A DNA stretch of 64,000 bases from Cricetomys ansorgei. Its lineage: Eukaryota; Chordata; Mammalia; Rodentia; Nesomyidae. The notes beneath the pieces were generated by a model. It searched no databases. It was not told where the DNA came from and saw only the letters and a list, made by a program, of their open reading frames with translations. Position numbers and translations under genes: made by a program. The DNA lies in the NCBI GenBank assembly GCA_026225945.1, contig JAMJFZ010003581.1, positions 5,662,501 through 5,726,500 of the forward strand, given 5' to 3'. Of the stretch, positions 1 to 13,200 are shown one piece after another. The stretch's first letter is position 1; each line of letters begins with the position of its first letter.

Positions 1-539
1 ATATAACAATATTAATAAAAGAAAAAGGTTATCAACTTGAGAGCTAAGAGAAGACATAGGAAGAGGAGCTATAATAAAAAAGGGAGAATAGTAATGTAAT
101 TCTGTTTCAATTAAAAACATTAAAATAGTCTTGCTCATACAACTTAAAGACTTTCAAAGAGTTTATATATAATGAACCAACTATGTTGCAATAAGAATCA
201 TTAAATGTGTAGTTAATACATAATAATCACAAAAGAAAATATTCTTTTCCCCTAAGTAGCTATTTCCTACCTGTTGTGAATATCATGCAGAGGCCTGTAC
301 TATGAACTGGATGGTGTGTTTCATTTAATCTCTCACTCATTACAATCAACTCACCTGAATTGACAAGACTTGCAGCACCTTGCCGAATCTGGTCGCCTCC
401 CTAATGTGCCTGATTTTTAGGGACTTCAATGATCACCAAGTAATTTTGAGTTTCAGCCTACAAAGAGCATAGATGTTGTCACCCCATCAGTACATAAAAA
501 TAGTTTCTTGGCTAGAACTCACTAGAACTAGATGATAAA
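1..539. other. AT-rich sequence, nothing recognised
   Basis: This stretch is AT-rich with scattered short A and T runs. I see no open frame of note, no SINE box and no LTR end. It may be unique intergenic DNA or very old repeat. Confidence 0.5.
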
Positions 540-1524
540 ATTTATTGCTGAAGACACCATACATTTTGGTCACAGGACATAGATAAATCAAGCTGGAACT
601 GAGATAGAAGCTTCCTTCCTGCTGGCTAGCTTTCATGGTGCTAGAAGGTGCAGTGCAAGCTGCTTGGGAGAAAAAGTTTTCTAAAATAGTCTTTCCTGTG
701 AATCCTGTAAGCTACAATAACGTGGTAGGTAAAAATGTGTTCACTGGTACAATAGTGGCATGACTGCTATGGTGGTAACCAACCACACGGATGAAGCCTG
801 ATCCACATGAAGAAATTCGTATTTGGTATGATAAACTTGGCCAAAAGCCCATAACTGGGAAGAGCACGTGCCCTACTCTTGCTGTTTTGCTAAATGGACA
901 TGGTGTCAAGCTGCTTTCTGAATATTTATGTTTATGCCCATAGATTAGTGCTGCTCTCAGTCTTAGTCAAAGACACATCTTCTTGCAGTAAGAGACTGTT
1001 AATCACTTTTCAGCTCTAAACAGGACATCTACATGATCCTCTCAAAGACTCAGGAAACATTACAGAAGAAGAGGATGGGGAGGAGTGTCTTCTTTACATT
1101 ATTTACCCATTGTACTCATGAATCACAGGGACTGGGGCTGTCTGCACAAGGCCTGCACAAGATTGGGCCCATCAAAGTCCTATCATGGATGGAGAAGAGG
1201 CATCACCCCTCCCTGAAGGTCTTGGTTCCTGAAACAGGAAAGTCATTTCCTTCAGTGGTATAGGCAAGGGTGAGCTGCCTGTGATCCAGTAAATAATAAC
1301 CCATCCATTGTCACGCAAACAGCCCTAATTAACTCAAAAAGCCATTTAAAGGAGCAAAAATAAAGACATAACAAAATGATGGTAAACTAGGAGATATATT
1401 TTTGGATCAAGAAGTTATTTGGTGGGAATGAGAATGGATAAGAAAGGGTAATAAAGGCTTATAAAGACCAAAATGCATCATATACATGTGCAAAATTGCC
1501 ATAGAAGAAAAATAAATTAATATA
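540..1524 (+). mobile_element. L1 (LINE) 3' UTR fragment, rodent type
   Basis: The segment reads like the 3' untranslated region of an old rodent L1 in the forward direction. Landmarks are the block around 1,010-1,260 (AACAGGACATCTACATGATC, then GGATGGGGAGGAGTG, then GCCTGCACAAGAT and CATGGATGGAGAAGAGG). The end is typical: a GCATCATATACATGTGCAAA-type motif followed by an A-rich tail near 1,505-1,525. No ORF2 coding sequence is visible, so the copy is 5' truncated. The left edge is approximate. A 76-codon open frame at 1,033-1,263 lies wholly inside this UTR and is not a gene. Assignment is from remembered consensus. Confidence 0.65.
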
Positions 1525-1526
1525 TT

Positions 1527-1585
1527 TAAATTTAAGGCTAGCCTGTGCTACATAATGAGGCCCTACTTCAAAAAATGTTTTCTCT
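1527..1585 (+). mobile_element. B1/B4-type SINE right-end fragment
   Basis: A short piece matches the right end of B1/B4 SINEs: GGCTAGCCTGTGCTACATAA followed by GAGGCCCTACTTCAAAAA, which corresponds to the usual GCCTGGGCTACATAGTGAGACCC region. The left half is absent. It directly abuts the tail of the preceding L1. Confidence 0.55.
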
Positions 1586-4500
1586 AGTAGTTTGTTATAT
1601 ACGTATGCAACTGACTTTTTACTTATTAAAATAAACAAATAAAACTGAAAAGTTTGATATCAACAAATGCTTCATGAAAGAGCTAGGGAAATATACTCTG
1701 GTGGTACTGGAGAATCCAGTGATTCATAAGTCAATATACACACCAATATCAACTAACAGAAGCAAACATCACTGTGACATAAACTGGCATGAATGAATTA
1801 AGTGGTAATTCAGTGGCTTCATGAGTGCTTAATATAGACTTGTCTGGAAATGAAAATCCTTGGGGTCCCAGCCCTAGAGAGACTCTCAGGTTTTTCTGGG
1901 CTGTGCTTCCCATAATGCTATGTGGTAAAGACCTAAGGAAAAAAGCTCATGTTTAATCAAGACCAAGAATGAGATAATAATAAAAAGAATTCCCAAGTAT
2001 TCTGTGTAACAAAGTCTATTCTGAGAGGAGGTCTCAGAATGAAAACTTATCAGATGTGAAGGACATTCAATGTAGAATCCACCACTACGACTTTTAACCT
2101 TCATAACTTTCATGTCTTATTTATGGATTAAAAGAAAGCCAAGGCACAATCCAGAGAGTCATAGCCAAGGAACAGTCACACTAAAAAACTGAGACCTAAT
2201 TAATGTACAGTACTCTGCCTGATTAATCACCACCACAAGACACCTGGGTAGTAACCATGATTATAACCAAAGAAACCAAGGACATGGCTTAGTTCCTAAA
2301 TAAATGAGAGTCTCTAACCAAAACACAAAGCTTAAGAGAGGGAACAAGAACAAGGACTAATCTGGAACGTCTTATAAATATAGCTACAGCAAACATGGAA
2401 ACACAGCCTAATCCCTAGACACAAGGTACAGCTAGCACATACCAAAGTCCTGTGCGTATATGAATGGATATATAGAGACATGGACAATATGATCAGAGAT
2501 GAAAACTGTATAAAATAACAGCAAGGAGATCTTAGAAATAAAAGATTCTGTGACGCAAATCAAAAATGCTTTTGATGGACTACATGAAGAGAGCAGATGA
2601 ATCAGAAAGCTTCATGTTTGAGGGTAATATTAGGTGATGAGGAAGGACACAGTGGAGGCAAAAGAACATGAGTCATGAAAAAGAATATGAAGTTATATTT
2701 TCTCTTGTAGTTTCAATTCCTTCATCGTATTTCTTCTTCGTGGTGGATATGTGAAATCGGCTTTCTGTGTATTAGTATAGCAGGAACCATTTTCCCGTTC
2801 CAAAAGAATCTAACGTAGATGATTCCTTTGAGACAGTGATTATGATAGCTGGACTTTTCTTTTTAATTCCTTTGTCCATTAATGTGATAGGAATTAGATA
2901 TGGCCAATCATTGAACACATGTCCCACTAATTTTCTAAATGTCCCATTCATTTAGAAAAAGTGATTGTATAAATACATGTTCTGGAGGAGAGTCCTGTGC
3001 CTGAATTATTCCCTCCTTTTCATCTGTTTAAAATAGTATCGAATTATTCTATTATAGTGTTATTTAATATAATATGTGCATTTTACTATATATAAAAACG
3101 TTTTTCTTCCAAGAAATGTCAGGTGGAGACTTCCTAGATTAGTTACTATGGTCACGTGTCCTTAACCAAAAAACAACCTTTCATTTTCTGAGACAGACCA
3201 TGTACTGGAGATGGACTAGACACAAGTGTAGAAGCAGAAGGAAAATGCTAAAAACAAATTGCTAATGAACACTAACGTAAGGTTAAAACTCGGGCAAACA
3301 AGATGTAATCAAATAGGCAGAAAACTGCACTTCCATAAACAGTATAATGAAGTAATTATACATCATACTGCCTTACTTGTTCTGTGGAGAAATAAACCTA
3401 ACAATATTTTAGAGAAATCTTAAAGATCACACTGTGAAATATTCTTAAATTATTTTAGTTCCAAGGCTTATACCCTCTCTACCTCTTCTTCCAACCTCTA
3501 CTTCTTCTCTTCTCCTATCCATTTTGTACCACCAGAGGCCAATGAGATTAAGTGCTCTGCTTCGTATATCACAGGTTCAGAAGGTATGAAGAAAAAAGGT
3601 CAGAAGCCTTTTTGCATATTATGTTTAGTTGGTACTGAGCACTCAAATAGTGCAAAGCAGTAGCAATTGGCCGTAGATAATAAAATATCCCGTTACGTAA
3701 TATGAAAACACTAGGGTACAGAAAGAAAAAAAAATGTCATACATGTAATTAGAAGAGCTAGGATTCAAAAATATTTTTTTTCTATTTTTTGATACAACAA
3801 TACATTTGCTATTATCTTGACCCAGTGACCTGAAGAGTCCTCTTATTCATTCACTTTGATTGCATGACACTTACAATGCTCTACATACTATTCCCAATTA
3901 ATATATAAAATGCAGGAGGAGCTTAGTCCATACAAAGAATTTTAAAAGCATCCTGGAGGACAGACACATAAGCTGTTAGCTTTAGTACTGTCATATAAAT
4001 CCCCTAAGATACATAGAATTATAACCTGAGGCTGGTTCTGCCTCACACTCTTTCTTCATTCTTTTCAGTATTTACTACTCTGGCTGGTACCAAACTGAAT
4101 TTTACAATTTTCACTCCCTTGGCTATTTTGTTATCAAAGATTAGTTAATATAATATGGCCATAAATAAAAACCAAGTGATGCTTTCATTATACGACTTTT
4201 GAACCAAGCTAGATTAATCTTTATCCTACAGCAAGGGAGAAATAGTTTGCCACAGATACATCATTTCAAACTCCAGGACTGATTTTAATTAAAGAAATGT
4301 TATTATCTCCCAAGCCCAGCCATTAAATGCTACCACAGAGCCTTGGCATTGTATTGCTTGATAGATGCAGCTCCTAAAATGTGAGCCAGTTAATTGCATG
4401 AATTTAGTTCCTACATATGTTACTGCAATAGGACTTCCAGTTGATAAATGTAACTACCCTAAAAGAGAATGTCAGCAAGGTATAGAGAATCCCGTAATTT

Positions 4501-6240
4501 TCACCCATTTAATTTTATTTACCACAAAAATAACATCAAAGTTCATTGTCTCAAATTTTCATGAAATTAAATGAGTGTAATTAAAATCTCAACTGCTTCC
4601 CCATTGTCTGTTTAACAGGTCTCACCAGTCTCACTTAAAGAGAAGTAATTGGAGAATTGCTTCACTAGGAAAAAATAGTATCAGGGTGAAGGGATTTTTG
4701 TATCGAAAATGTATGAAGCTATGCACAAAGATAGTTTTAGAAATTGAACATCAAAGGATGGTAATGTTCCTCTTATGTTAACTTAAATCCAATGGAAGAT
4801 TAACTTAAATCGCTACTAAAATCTAATATGGTCTATTTTGATAAATTTGACAAGGATATTCAAAAGTTCTGAACTCAGCAATATATCTCCCTTTAAGGAC
4901 ACTTTAATAGATGTTGTTTACAGATGTCCGAGAAATATGCAAGACAGAAACCAGTTTTACAGTGGGTCCATGACAAGTGCTTTGAAATGTGCATTCTTGC
5001 ACGTGAGGAATTAGTTTTAGTTTTAGTTTTCAGATCTTAAGTTTCTGAGTGATGCTTCCAGACTTTTCTCACGCTCAGTGGATGCCAGTGAGTCCAGAGA
5101 AACACAAGCACAATGCAAATCCTGGCTCAGAAATACATAGGGACCAGTGACTTTTTGGAGATACATGGTCCTGTCTATCATTAAAGAGATATCCTCTTAA
5201 TTTTCCTTGGTATTCAAAAACAAAAACTTTGGAAATATTTGTATTCATTAGTTTTATTTCCTAAGATTTAACATATACAGCATTTCTCTTGTTTTTATGA
5301 ATACTTTAAAAATTCTTTTAGATTACAAAGGATATCCGCACGCACATACATACACACAAGAAATGGAGAAATTAAGGAATCCTAGGATGTATGAATAAAG
5401 GTATCCAGGGTTACCACCTTCTCAACATGAAGAAATGAATAAGAGATAGATCCAGCATTTTGCAGGGAGTGATTCTAGTAGAATTCAGCAAGAGAGACTG
5501 CATTTTCAGATTCTGAGACTTTAGATGGTCCATAGAAAGAAGAATACAGTGTCCTATGACTGCAGTCCTGGCTTCCCAGACAGAGTACCATGCCCTCTGT
5601 AGAAGCATACTAACAGACACCATGATCTGGGATGCTGATAATCCTAAACACAGGAAAGTTTCACAGTCAGCACAGGCTTGTAGCACAGTTGGAGGAGTGA
5701 CCCGGGATCTGCACAGGCACACTGAACTTGAGAAAGAGCTCTATTGTCACCCTGACAAATGCAGAGAGCCCAGGCTGCTCCTGTTAGGTGCCATTTTAGA
5801 AGAAAACTATTATTTGCTTCATATTTCGCAAGGGGCCAGAACACTACATGACTCTCTCCCTGGGACTTCGTACTTATTCCTTCAACGATGCACAAGGGCA
5901 GCAGCCCCATATACCCATTTTGGCTCAGCAGAGCCACTGTGAGTCCAGCACACAAGCACAGGCAGTGTGTTGTTTAATACAGAGCAAGTGTTAGAGCACA
6001 GAGTGGGTTGGAGGATGCTGCATTTTAGAGCTCAAGAATTGGTGCCCTTGTCCTGCTATACCCAGAGAATGGCAAGCTATGCATAGGCTCACCATAGCAC
6101 TAGAAGAAGATACTCCTCCTCACTGAGAGATGACTACAGTTGATAAAGTAATTAGTAAAGATAAAAGAATGCAAAAATGCAAGAATCCATAATATTTTGC
6201 ATACCAATAAAAATTTACTGTTAAAAATATTTAAAAAACA
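1586..6240. other. Unannotated intergenic stretch
   Basis: I recognise no gene or repeat family in these 4.6 kb. Composition is AT-rich with irregular A/T runs. Three short TTTTAG-like units lie near 5,012-5,030 and a short ACACATACATAC run near 5,340-5,360. A 128-codon open frame (5,556-5,942, plus) is overlapped by two 103-codon frames on the other strand. It has no visible domain, signal or splice context, so I treat it as chance. Confidence 0.5.
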
Positions 6241-6242
6241 AA

Positions 6243-6380
6243 GCTGGATGGTGGTGGCACATACCTTTAATCCCAGCACCTGGGATGCAGAAGCAGGCAG
6301 ATCTCTGTGAGTTGCAGGACAGTCTGGTCTACAGAGTGAGTTCCAGGACAGCCAGAGTTACAATAGAGAAACCCTGTCTC
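6243..6380 (+). mobile_element. B1 SINE (7SL-derived)
   Basis: A near full-length B1 in forward orientation, with its internal polymerase III landmarks: GGTGGTGGCACATACCTTTA, then ATCCCAGCACC, then the 3' half with GAGTTCCAGGACAGCCAGAG and the closing AGAAACCCTGTCTC. It runs into an A-rich tail that has become the (AAAT)n and (GATA)n microsatellites that follow. Divergence from the usual B1 is modest. Confidence 0.93.
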
Positions 6381-6398
6381 AAATAAATAAATAAATAA

Positions 6399-6450
<52 letters not shown>

Positions 6451-6454
6451 ATAA
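6381..6454 (+). repeat. (AAAT)n then (GATA)n microsatellite
   Basis: About five AAAT units (6,381-6,399) are followed by about 13 uninterrupted GATA/ATAG units (6,400-6,454). The array grew from the A-rich tail of the adjacent B1. A 92-codon and a 60-codon minus-strand frame through it read as an Ile-Tyr-Leu-Ser repeat and are artefacts of the microsatellite. Confidence 0.97.
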
Positions 6455-8189
6455 GATACCTAGGAATAAATTTAACACAGGATGCAAAAGACATTTGTTT
6501 AAAAAAATCATAATACTTTGATAAAATAACTTGATGAAGACACAATTAGAATAATAGGCTAGAAGATTATTGTTAAAATAGCCATGTTGTTACAGATCCA
6601 GTACGATGCCAACCAATTACTTATGACTTTCTTTACTAGAAAAAAAATCTTCAAATGCTTCATCTAAAAAAGTAATCCTGAGCATAAAGCAAAGCTGGAG
6701 ATACCACACCATCCAACTATAAGGTACACTGCAAAGTTGTAAGAAGTAAGATAGTGAGATATTAAGGTAACTACAAAGTACTTTTATTTGTGAGGATTCA
6801 AGGAAGAACAAGATGCATCTTCAAGATGCAAGGCTAGACTTAGAAGGCTTCAGCCTCTGAGACTGAACTCCGACTAACTGCCTTCCCTACAACCTCTTTT
6901 CCACATGCTAGCTTCTTCAATCTCCTGCTTCTGACTCTCTTCCTTCCCACTCAGCTTCTACCTCACTTCTCCTTCTGCTTTTCCTCCCCACTTCTGTTTT
7001 CATTTATATCCTGATAGTTGGGATTAAAAACATGTGCTACCACTTCCTTCTCTGTTGGCTTACTTAAATGTGTGTGCTATGCTGCTTTCGGATGCAAATG
7101 CTCATTTTTCATTAATGAAGAGAATCCTATAATTCACTTCCCAAATTCCAGGACAGTCAACCTTGCTGCCACTAGGCAAAGGTCATACTTAGGGATATGG
7201 AATGTTCCTCATGTCTCCATGTTAGTCACTGGGGAGGAACCAAAGAATCACAGAATTCCCTTTCATTTAACATTAGCACAAACAAAAGACAGGATGAGCC
7301 TAACATTCTTTCTACCCTAGAGCAGCCAAACTGTTGGATCAGAGATCAAATGTCTATCAAACAGGCCCTTGAAGGTGATCCTTTCCCAGAGCACCCATGC
7401 TGCTGGATCAAGGATCAAGTGTTCCTCTACAGAAAACGAACATGCAGAGCAATAGAGTGGAAAGGGGGCACGGCAAGGAGGAAAACAGATAAAATAAAAA
7501 CCTTCATCACAGACAACTGCTTTTTGACATTAGTGCCAAATTCATACATTGAAGAATGTATAACTTCTGCTTCTAGATTTTTATCCCCCAAGTAGGCTGT
7601 TTCATGGGAACTGCTTTTGAGGTAATAAAGCTCAGCTATAATGCTTTCCTCATGAATGGCCATACCAGCAATAAGGACTCTTAACACTCTCTTCAGTATA
7701 TATTCAGTTGCCTTCTCCAAATCTTCCTCTATCAATTCATCTTAGCTAACAACAAAAAAAAAAAATCCTCTCACATTAACTTAGTTTGTTTCTTACTTTG
7801 TGCTGAGAAATCATTGCTCATGGGTATGTCAGCTCTTCTTGAATTGGAGATTATTATCATTTATCTAGTCTTTAATTAGCAGAGAATCAACCACTGCAAA
7901 TAAAATAAAAATTAATTAAAAAGAAAATTCAGCAAGTTCTTCAGAGACTAGTATTTCATTAAAATTTTCAGACTAGATTTCATACTTAATAAGACCATAA
8001 AATTGTCTATTGGGAACACTGAAGTGACTTTCTTTTGACTTTATAAGTCACTGAATTTCTTCCACACTACTACATTACTATAAAATCCCACTCAAGTCTC
8101 CCAATTTGTTATTCATTTAATAATTGCCATGTATATTGTTTTTATTAAAGGCAATTTATAGTCTATAAGTAAGTTTCTATCTTAAGGTG
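6455..8189. other. Unannotated; CT-rich part 6,870-7,010
   Basis: I find no supported gene. The interval 6,870-7,060 is CT-rich and contains a GGGATTAAAAACATGTGCTA phrase like the end of some rodent LTR or SINE sequences, too degraded to assign. Open frames at 7,018-7,320 and 7,197-7,595 (plus) and 7,427-7,735 (minus) overlap one another and show no domain. Confidence 0.45.
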
Positions 8190-8580
8190 GTGTATTAGTT
8201 ACTTTACTATTGATATAATAAAACACCACGACCAAGAAAACTTATAAATGAGTTTACTAGGGCTTATGGTTCCAGAGGCATAAAAGTCCATTTTGACAGG
8301 GAACATGGCAGCAAGCATCAGGCATGGTGGCTAGTGCAACAAAATGAGAACTCACATCTTCAATGGAAAGCACTAAGCAGAAAGAGCAATCTAGTAGCTC
8401 CAGTTTGAGGTATTAAAGCTTACCCCCAGTTCCAAACTTCTTCCATAAAGGCCACACCTCCTAAAATCCCCCAAACTGTACCATGGACCAGAGACCAAAT
8501 ATTCAAATGCCCATGGGAGACTATCCAAATGACTATGGGAGACTTTCTCTTCTAAACTACCCCAGACAGTTTATCACTCT
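8190..8580 (+). mobile_element. Common rodent interspersed repeat, copy 1
   Basis: This copy belongs to a very common rodent repeat whose left part reads GTTAGTTACTTTTCTGTTGC-like sequence, then AAAACACCACGACCAAG, then AACTTATAAATGAGTTTA. Its right part has the 'hundreds-of-copies' phrases AAGGCCACACCTCCTAAAAT and GACCAAATATTCAAATGCCC. I recall it as widespread in mouse and rat but cannot assign the library name with confidence. Related copies lie at 16,665 and 22,945, and an end piece at 39,328. Confidence 0.6.
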
Positions 8581-9427
8581 TGAGAAATAACATGTAGACA
8601 TGAAAATTAAAATAAGAACAAAATTAGCCTTAAGTTCACAGGAAAGATAATCTATACATATCAAGTAAGTTTTGCATTCAACATACCCATGTTCACTGAA
8701 AGGAGGAGCAGGACTGCAGAGGGATGCCTGAACTGTGACAGGTTGTGCTGTGTGGCAGGAATATAGAACCTAAGGCTCTCTTTGTCTTTTGGAAGCTTGC
8801 AGGCCAATTTATGGACTAGTAAACTACAAAGACACACTTTTGCCAGATGTGACTAAGAGTGCCACTTAAACACATGTGGGAATGTGAGGAAGGCATTTTA
8901 AATACAAAGGAAATGGAGAGTTGTAGTTCTGAATGAGTAGCTCCCCACTTTCTTTTATTGGCATGACACTCAACAGTCATAGCATGTTATCACCTTTATA
9001 AATGAGAAAATATGTTAAAACCAGCGAAAGAAGGTAGGCCAATTATTTAACTAGTCAGGGAACAATTAACTGAATTATAACTCAAGCAACTCAAGGTGTA
9101 AGAATTAATAGGAAGTGTCTTTCCTGGCTTTTTAAATCATTGCATTATAAACAACACTATTGTGCCAATTTAATAGACATTCCTTACCTTAGGTTTTGTT
9201 GGTCAGAAGTCTAGGAACAACTAAGCAGGGTCTATGACTTGATTTCTGACTGAAATTTAAAAAAAAAATAATTAGATTTAACTACAGCTTCATTTGGTCC
9301 TTGGAGTCCTCTTTTATGTTCAGGGGTTGCTGGACAAAGTTAATTCTTACTGGTGATAACACTAGGCCTTCAATCAGTACAAGGGCATGCTTGCTCTCTC
9401 AATGAGCAGTTCACACCTTAGTGACTG
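8581..9427. other. Unannotated intergenic stretch
   Basis: No repeat family or gene is recognised. The sequence is AT-rich, with one A run of ten near 9,260. Confidence 0.5.
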
Positions 9428-9757
9428 CTTGCTTGTGTGTGACTGTGTGAATTGGGAAGGAGCAGGGTGCTTGCACTTGTGGGCCTGTGTTTGCAGGCCA
9501 GAGGTTGATGTCAAGCTTCTTTCTCAGTTGCTTCCCACCTTATTTTGGAGACAGGGTCTCTTGCTGAACTGAAAGCTCATTTATTTGGCTAGATTTGATG
9601 GCTACCAAGCTCTAAAGATCTTTCTGTTCTACCTTCTTAGAAATAGGCTTACAAGTACACATCACCTTAATAGTTTGTACATGGTTGCTGAGGGTCCAAA
9701 CTCATGCTTGTTTGGGAGTGTTTTACAGGTTTATACACTGACACATACCTCCAACCC
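9428..9757 (-). mobile_element. Composite rodent SINE (tRNA head plus core)
   Basis: Read on the plus strand this is the reverse of a long composite SINE. It starts with a TG-rich part and GGCCAGAGGTTGATGTC, then TTTTGGAGACAGGGTCTCTT, then a worn central core. It ends with GTCCAAACTCATGCTTG and the terminal CCTCCAACCC, matching the family's CCATCTCCCCAGCCC end. A second, similarly complete copy lies at 46,640-47,032. The family is B3/B4-related, but I do not name a subfamily. Confidence 0.65.
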
Positions 9758-9999
9758 AGTTACTGGCTTCTTAAAAGACTACTGGTACTCAGGCAAGGTT
9801 TGATGCTTTATACATGAGATTCATCTGATTTACCTGATCCTCTCCCTTCTTATTTTTAAATTACCATAAATTATCTTAATTATGGATACAAAATTTCTTT
9901 ACCTCTGTCATGTCATATAACCTTGTGTAATGTGTTATATTTCATTATTTTTGACACTTTTTTATTAACTGGCAGTAATTCATAGGTCATGTCTCCACT
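9758..9999. other. Unannotated AT-rich gap
   Basis: Short AT-rich gap between two SINEs with nothing recognised in it. Confidence 0.5.
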
Positions 10000-10175
10000 T
10001 AAGAAAAGGCAGTGGTGTCACACACCTTTAATCCCAGAACTCAATAGGCAGAGGCAGGTTGATCTCAGTACATTTGAGGCCAGCCTAGTCTGCAGAGAGA
10101 GTTCCATGACAGCCAGAGTTACAGAGAGAATTCCAAGACAGCCAGACTTACAGCAGGGAAACTCTATCTTGAAAA
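10000..10175 (+). mobile_element. B1 SINE with internal duplication
   Basis: A B1 in forward orientation: CACACACCTTTAATCCCAGA, AGGCAGAGGCAGGTTGATCT, GAGGCCAGCCTAGTCTGCAG. The segment AGTTCCATGACAGCCAGAGT is then partly repeated as AATTCCAAGACAGCCAGACT about 30 bp further on. The 3' half therefore carries a roughly 28-bp internal tandem duplication, making the element longer than a standard 135-140 bp B1. Confidence 0.9.
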
Positions 10176-10295
10176 ATGAAAAAAAGAAAAGAAAGAAGGA
10201 AAAACAAAAGACGGAAGGAAGGAATACAGGAAGGAAGGAAAGGAAAAAGGAAAGAAATTAAAAGTAAAGAAAAAGAAGAGAAAGAAAAAGTATAC
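10176..10295 (+). repeat. A-rich (AAAG)n/(GGAA)n SINE tail
   Basis: Purine-only tail of the preceding B1, expanded into irregular AAAG and GGAA units. The open frame that runs into it is not a gene. Confidence 0.9.
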
Positions 10296-13200
10296 AAAAG
10301 CATGAACACTAACTACAAAGCCAGAAATTGAGAACGGACTTCAAGTTCTCTCTCCTACAGTTCCTGTACATCTCCATGCAGGGTCTTTTTAGAACCAATA
10401 TAGAGAAGAATACAAAAGCATTGATTGAGACAGAGAGGCAGATCATCCCTGTTTGTGAATCTTTAGCTGGAGATGAGATATGAGAAGAACTGCAAACTTT
10501 GAAAATCTTCATTGTAAAGAAGTTTTTTTTTTATTTTTTATTTAATTTTAATGTTTTAGTTCATATGCATGAAAGTTGGCACGAAGCAGAAACAAACCAA
10601 CATTTTATAAAGTTGGTCACACAAGTAGTGTGGCAAACTAATTGAGTGACATTAGAAACATCAGAAGTGAGAAAGCCAGTGGGACAAAGGCTATATAAAC
10701 TTCTTATGCAGTCAGGATGAGAAGTCACTTTGAGCTCTCTGCATATACTGGGACTAGCAAGAGAGTATCTTTCTTTAAATGTTTATTTGACTAATGTGGA
10801 AGATCAGATGTTAGTTGATTTGAGAATAAAATGCATTTATGGAGTGATATGAAGCTCATATGTCTTATTTTCATCTCTAGCTTGACTAATGAGGAATCCT
10901 ACTGAGGAATTTTCTACCATTAATTGGTTCCAAGTATGTTTATAACTTCAGTTTAAGGTAATCTACAAACTAGAGGTCTGATACACTCATTAATCATAGA
11001 AGCCCATTCCATGTTGACTCTCAGGACTCACTAAAAAGGATAGCAAGAGCTACCCAAGACCAGGGCTGGCTATATCCCCAAATCAAATAAGTAAACAAAT
11101 AAATAAAGAAATAAACAAATAAATAAACACAACTGAGCTAGCAATGGTCATGTGATATGCGCAACAGAGGCCTGGCCAGGACCATATGCCCCAAAGACAC
11201 TTAGTTTGCACCCTATGATAACATTTCTTTGTTCTGTTAAATATGCTAACAATGGACATCAGGAAGTATCCTGACTCTCAACATTATAGAACAAGTATAC
11301 AGAGAGCTGGCTTTTATCAGAAAGAGATGTTACTTGGGAAACATGTGGATCAATGTTATCTAAGCAAAATATGAAGAAAATACAAGCTGAAAGAGTTGCT
11401 AAGTAACTGCTCTACCTGATGCTTCTGGAACACACTGATAAGCTTCAATGCTGCTATCCAGTCAGTCTCTCCTATATTGTACAGATGTTCTTCACCAACA
11501 CCAGCCTAATCTCTGTCCTGATGATTTTAAGCCACCACCATTAATTTTGCAATGTTCAGAGGGTTCTGGACTCAATTACCCTGGAGGCTTTGCTAAACCT
11601 AATTTTTAAAACCTTAAAAATTACATCTTATTCAAAACTTATCCCCTCAGGCCCTCTAGATATATCTTATACCCTGTCCAGTAAAATCCTCTTATTGAAG
11701 AATTAATAGACTTATAAGACTTTGGAAGAAATTCTGCCATAGGGTGTCACTATTCTGACTTCATTGTTCTGAAAAATGCTCTGAATGTATTCCACCATTC
11801 TGGAAACTCTGCTCTTTTAAATCAACCTGGCCATCTCTTATCCTTAGTAGGGAATGAAATGTACTGTTGACCTCCAGGCATAATAGGAAATAACTTCTTT
11901 TCCTACTTATGTTTCTTCAACGAGCCAAGCTAATAATTTAAAATCTGGACACTCTGCATTGTGTTACAGTCTAGATGCTTTTCAGGGTGAACTTTCTGTC
12001 AAAAATCCTGTCTTATGTGTAGTTTCATTATCATCGAGGTTTAACTAGAGACTTTGATCACAGTTAAAATTTAAATACGTCCAGGAGAAGAAGCGCCTTA
12101 TTCCTACAGTTCTCTCTTAAATGTCTTGTAGGAGCAGAGAAGCTTCTGGAAATAAGAGAAGATAGAACGAAGACATAGGCACAGGATGAGAAAACTATTC
12201 CAAAATTGTTACTGTTAAATTTATTTACAGGTGCACTTTGCACATTCAAGGAAATTGGCATTTATCACAACCATGGGTACTAACATTGCATCAAGTAGAG
12301 TAAGTTTATTCTGTTAGAAAACTACCAAACAATTTTGCTGAGAAACAGATCATGCCAGCCAGGGAAGCCAGTGCCTCCAGCCATCATCAGAGAAGCTTCC
12401 CCCTGCAACAGATAGGTTTCTTTAGTCCATTTTCTTGGTATACCCCCAGGTGGAGAAAAGATACCTTTCCAAAATTTGTAGGCACCTTGTGCCTTACTGT
12501 TGTTAATGTTGAGATTGCTTGTGCTGTGAGATTGCCTGGGAGATGGGGCATGCAAGAACTGCAACAACAACAAAAGAGACAGGATGATTAGACAATTTTT
12601 CTTACTGAATTCAGTGTAAAATTTCTAGGTGAAACAACACATGGGAAACATTATGATAAGGTTATTTCAATGAATACTGATATAATATGTTATAGTGCTA
12701 AACTGCTAAACTGCTTCATGCACATCTCACAGGACAAATTTCGATCATTTAAAGTCTCTATTCCTGGTCAAAGTAGCAATGCGTATATTCCATGAGATCA
12801 AACTACAGTTCCAGCAATACTTAGAAATCCTCAGTGAAAATTCAAAAGACATATCTCTGTTTCAAACCCACTTTACTAGGCAGCAGAGGAACTTTGATCA
12901 AACTTTCAATCAGAAATTTTTGCTCCACAACAAAATAAAATATAAAAGGCAAATATCAAGGGAATATATATCCAGGAGGAACATATAACCAGCACTAAAT
13001 GTGACCAATTAAAATCAAATGCTCACAGATTTGTATTAGTGCTTGGCAGAGGCAATTTTGTGAGGAAAGGAAAGACTATTTCAAAGATAAAATACATAAA
13101 ATCGTGTTAAAGTACAGCAATCAATTTTATGTTGCGTATTGCATCTATGAACATCAAATAAGCCAAATACTTCCTCCTCAAAACAAAATATATGTAAAGC

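Noticed and set aside
5005..5035. TTTTAG units as telomere-like sequence
   Set aside because: Only about three units and not the vertebrate TTAGGG motif.
5556..5942. 128-codon plus-strand open frame with overlapping 103-codon minus frames
   Set aside because: No domain, signal or splice context; opposed frames share the same DNA and length is within chance for 64 kb.
6381..6454. Regularly spaced repeats considered as a CRISPR array
   Set aside because: Simple tandem microsatellite without unique spacers; the DNA is eukaryotic.
6267..6545. Frames encoding an Ile-Tyr-Leu-Ser repeat
   Set aside because: Pure translation of the GATA microsatellite and the B1 element.
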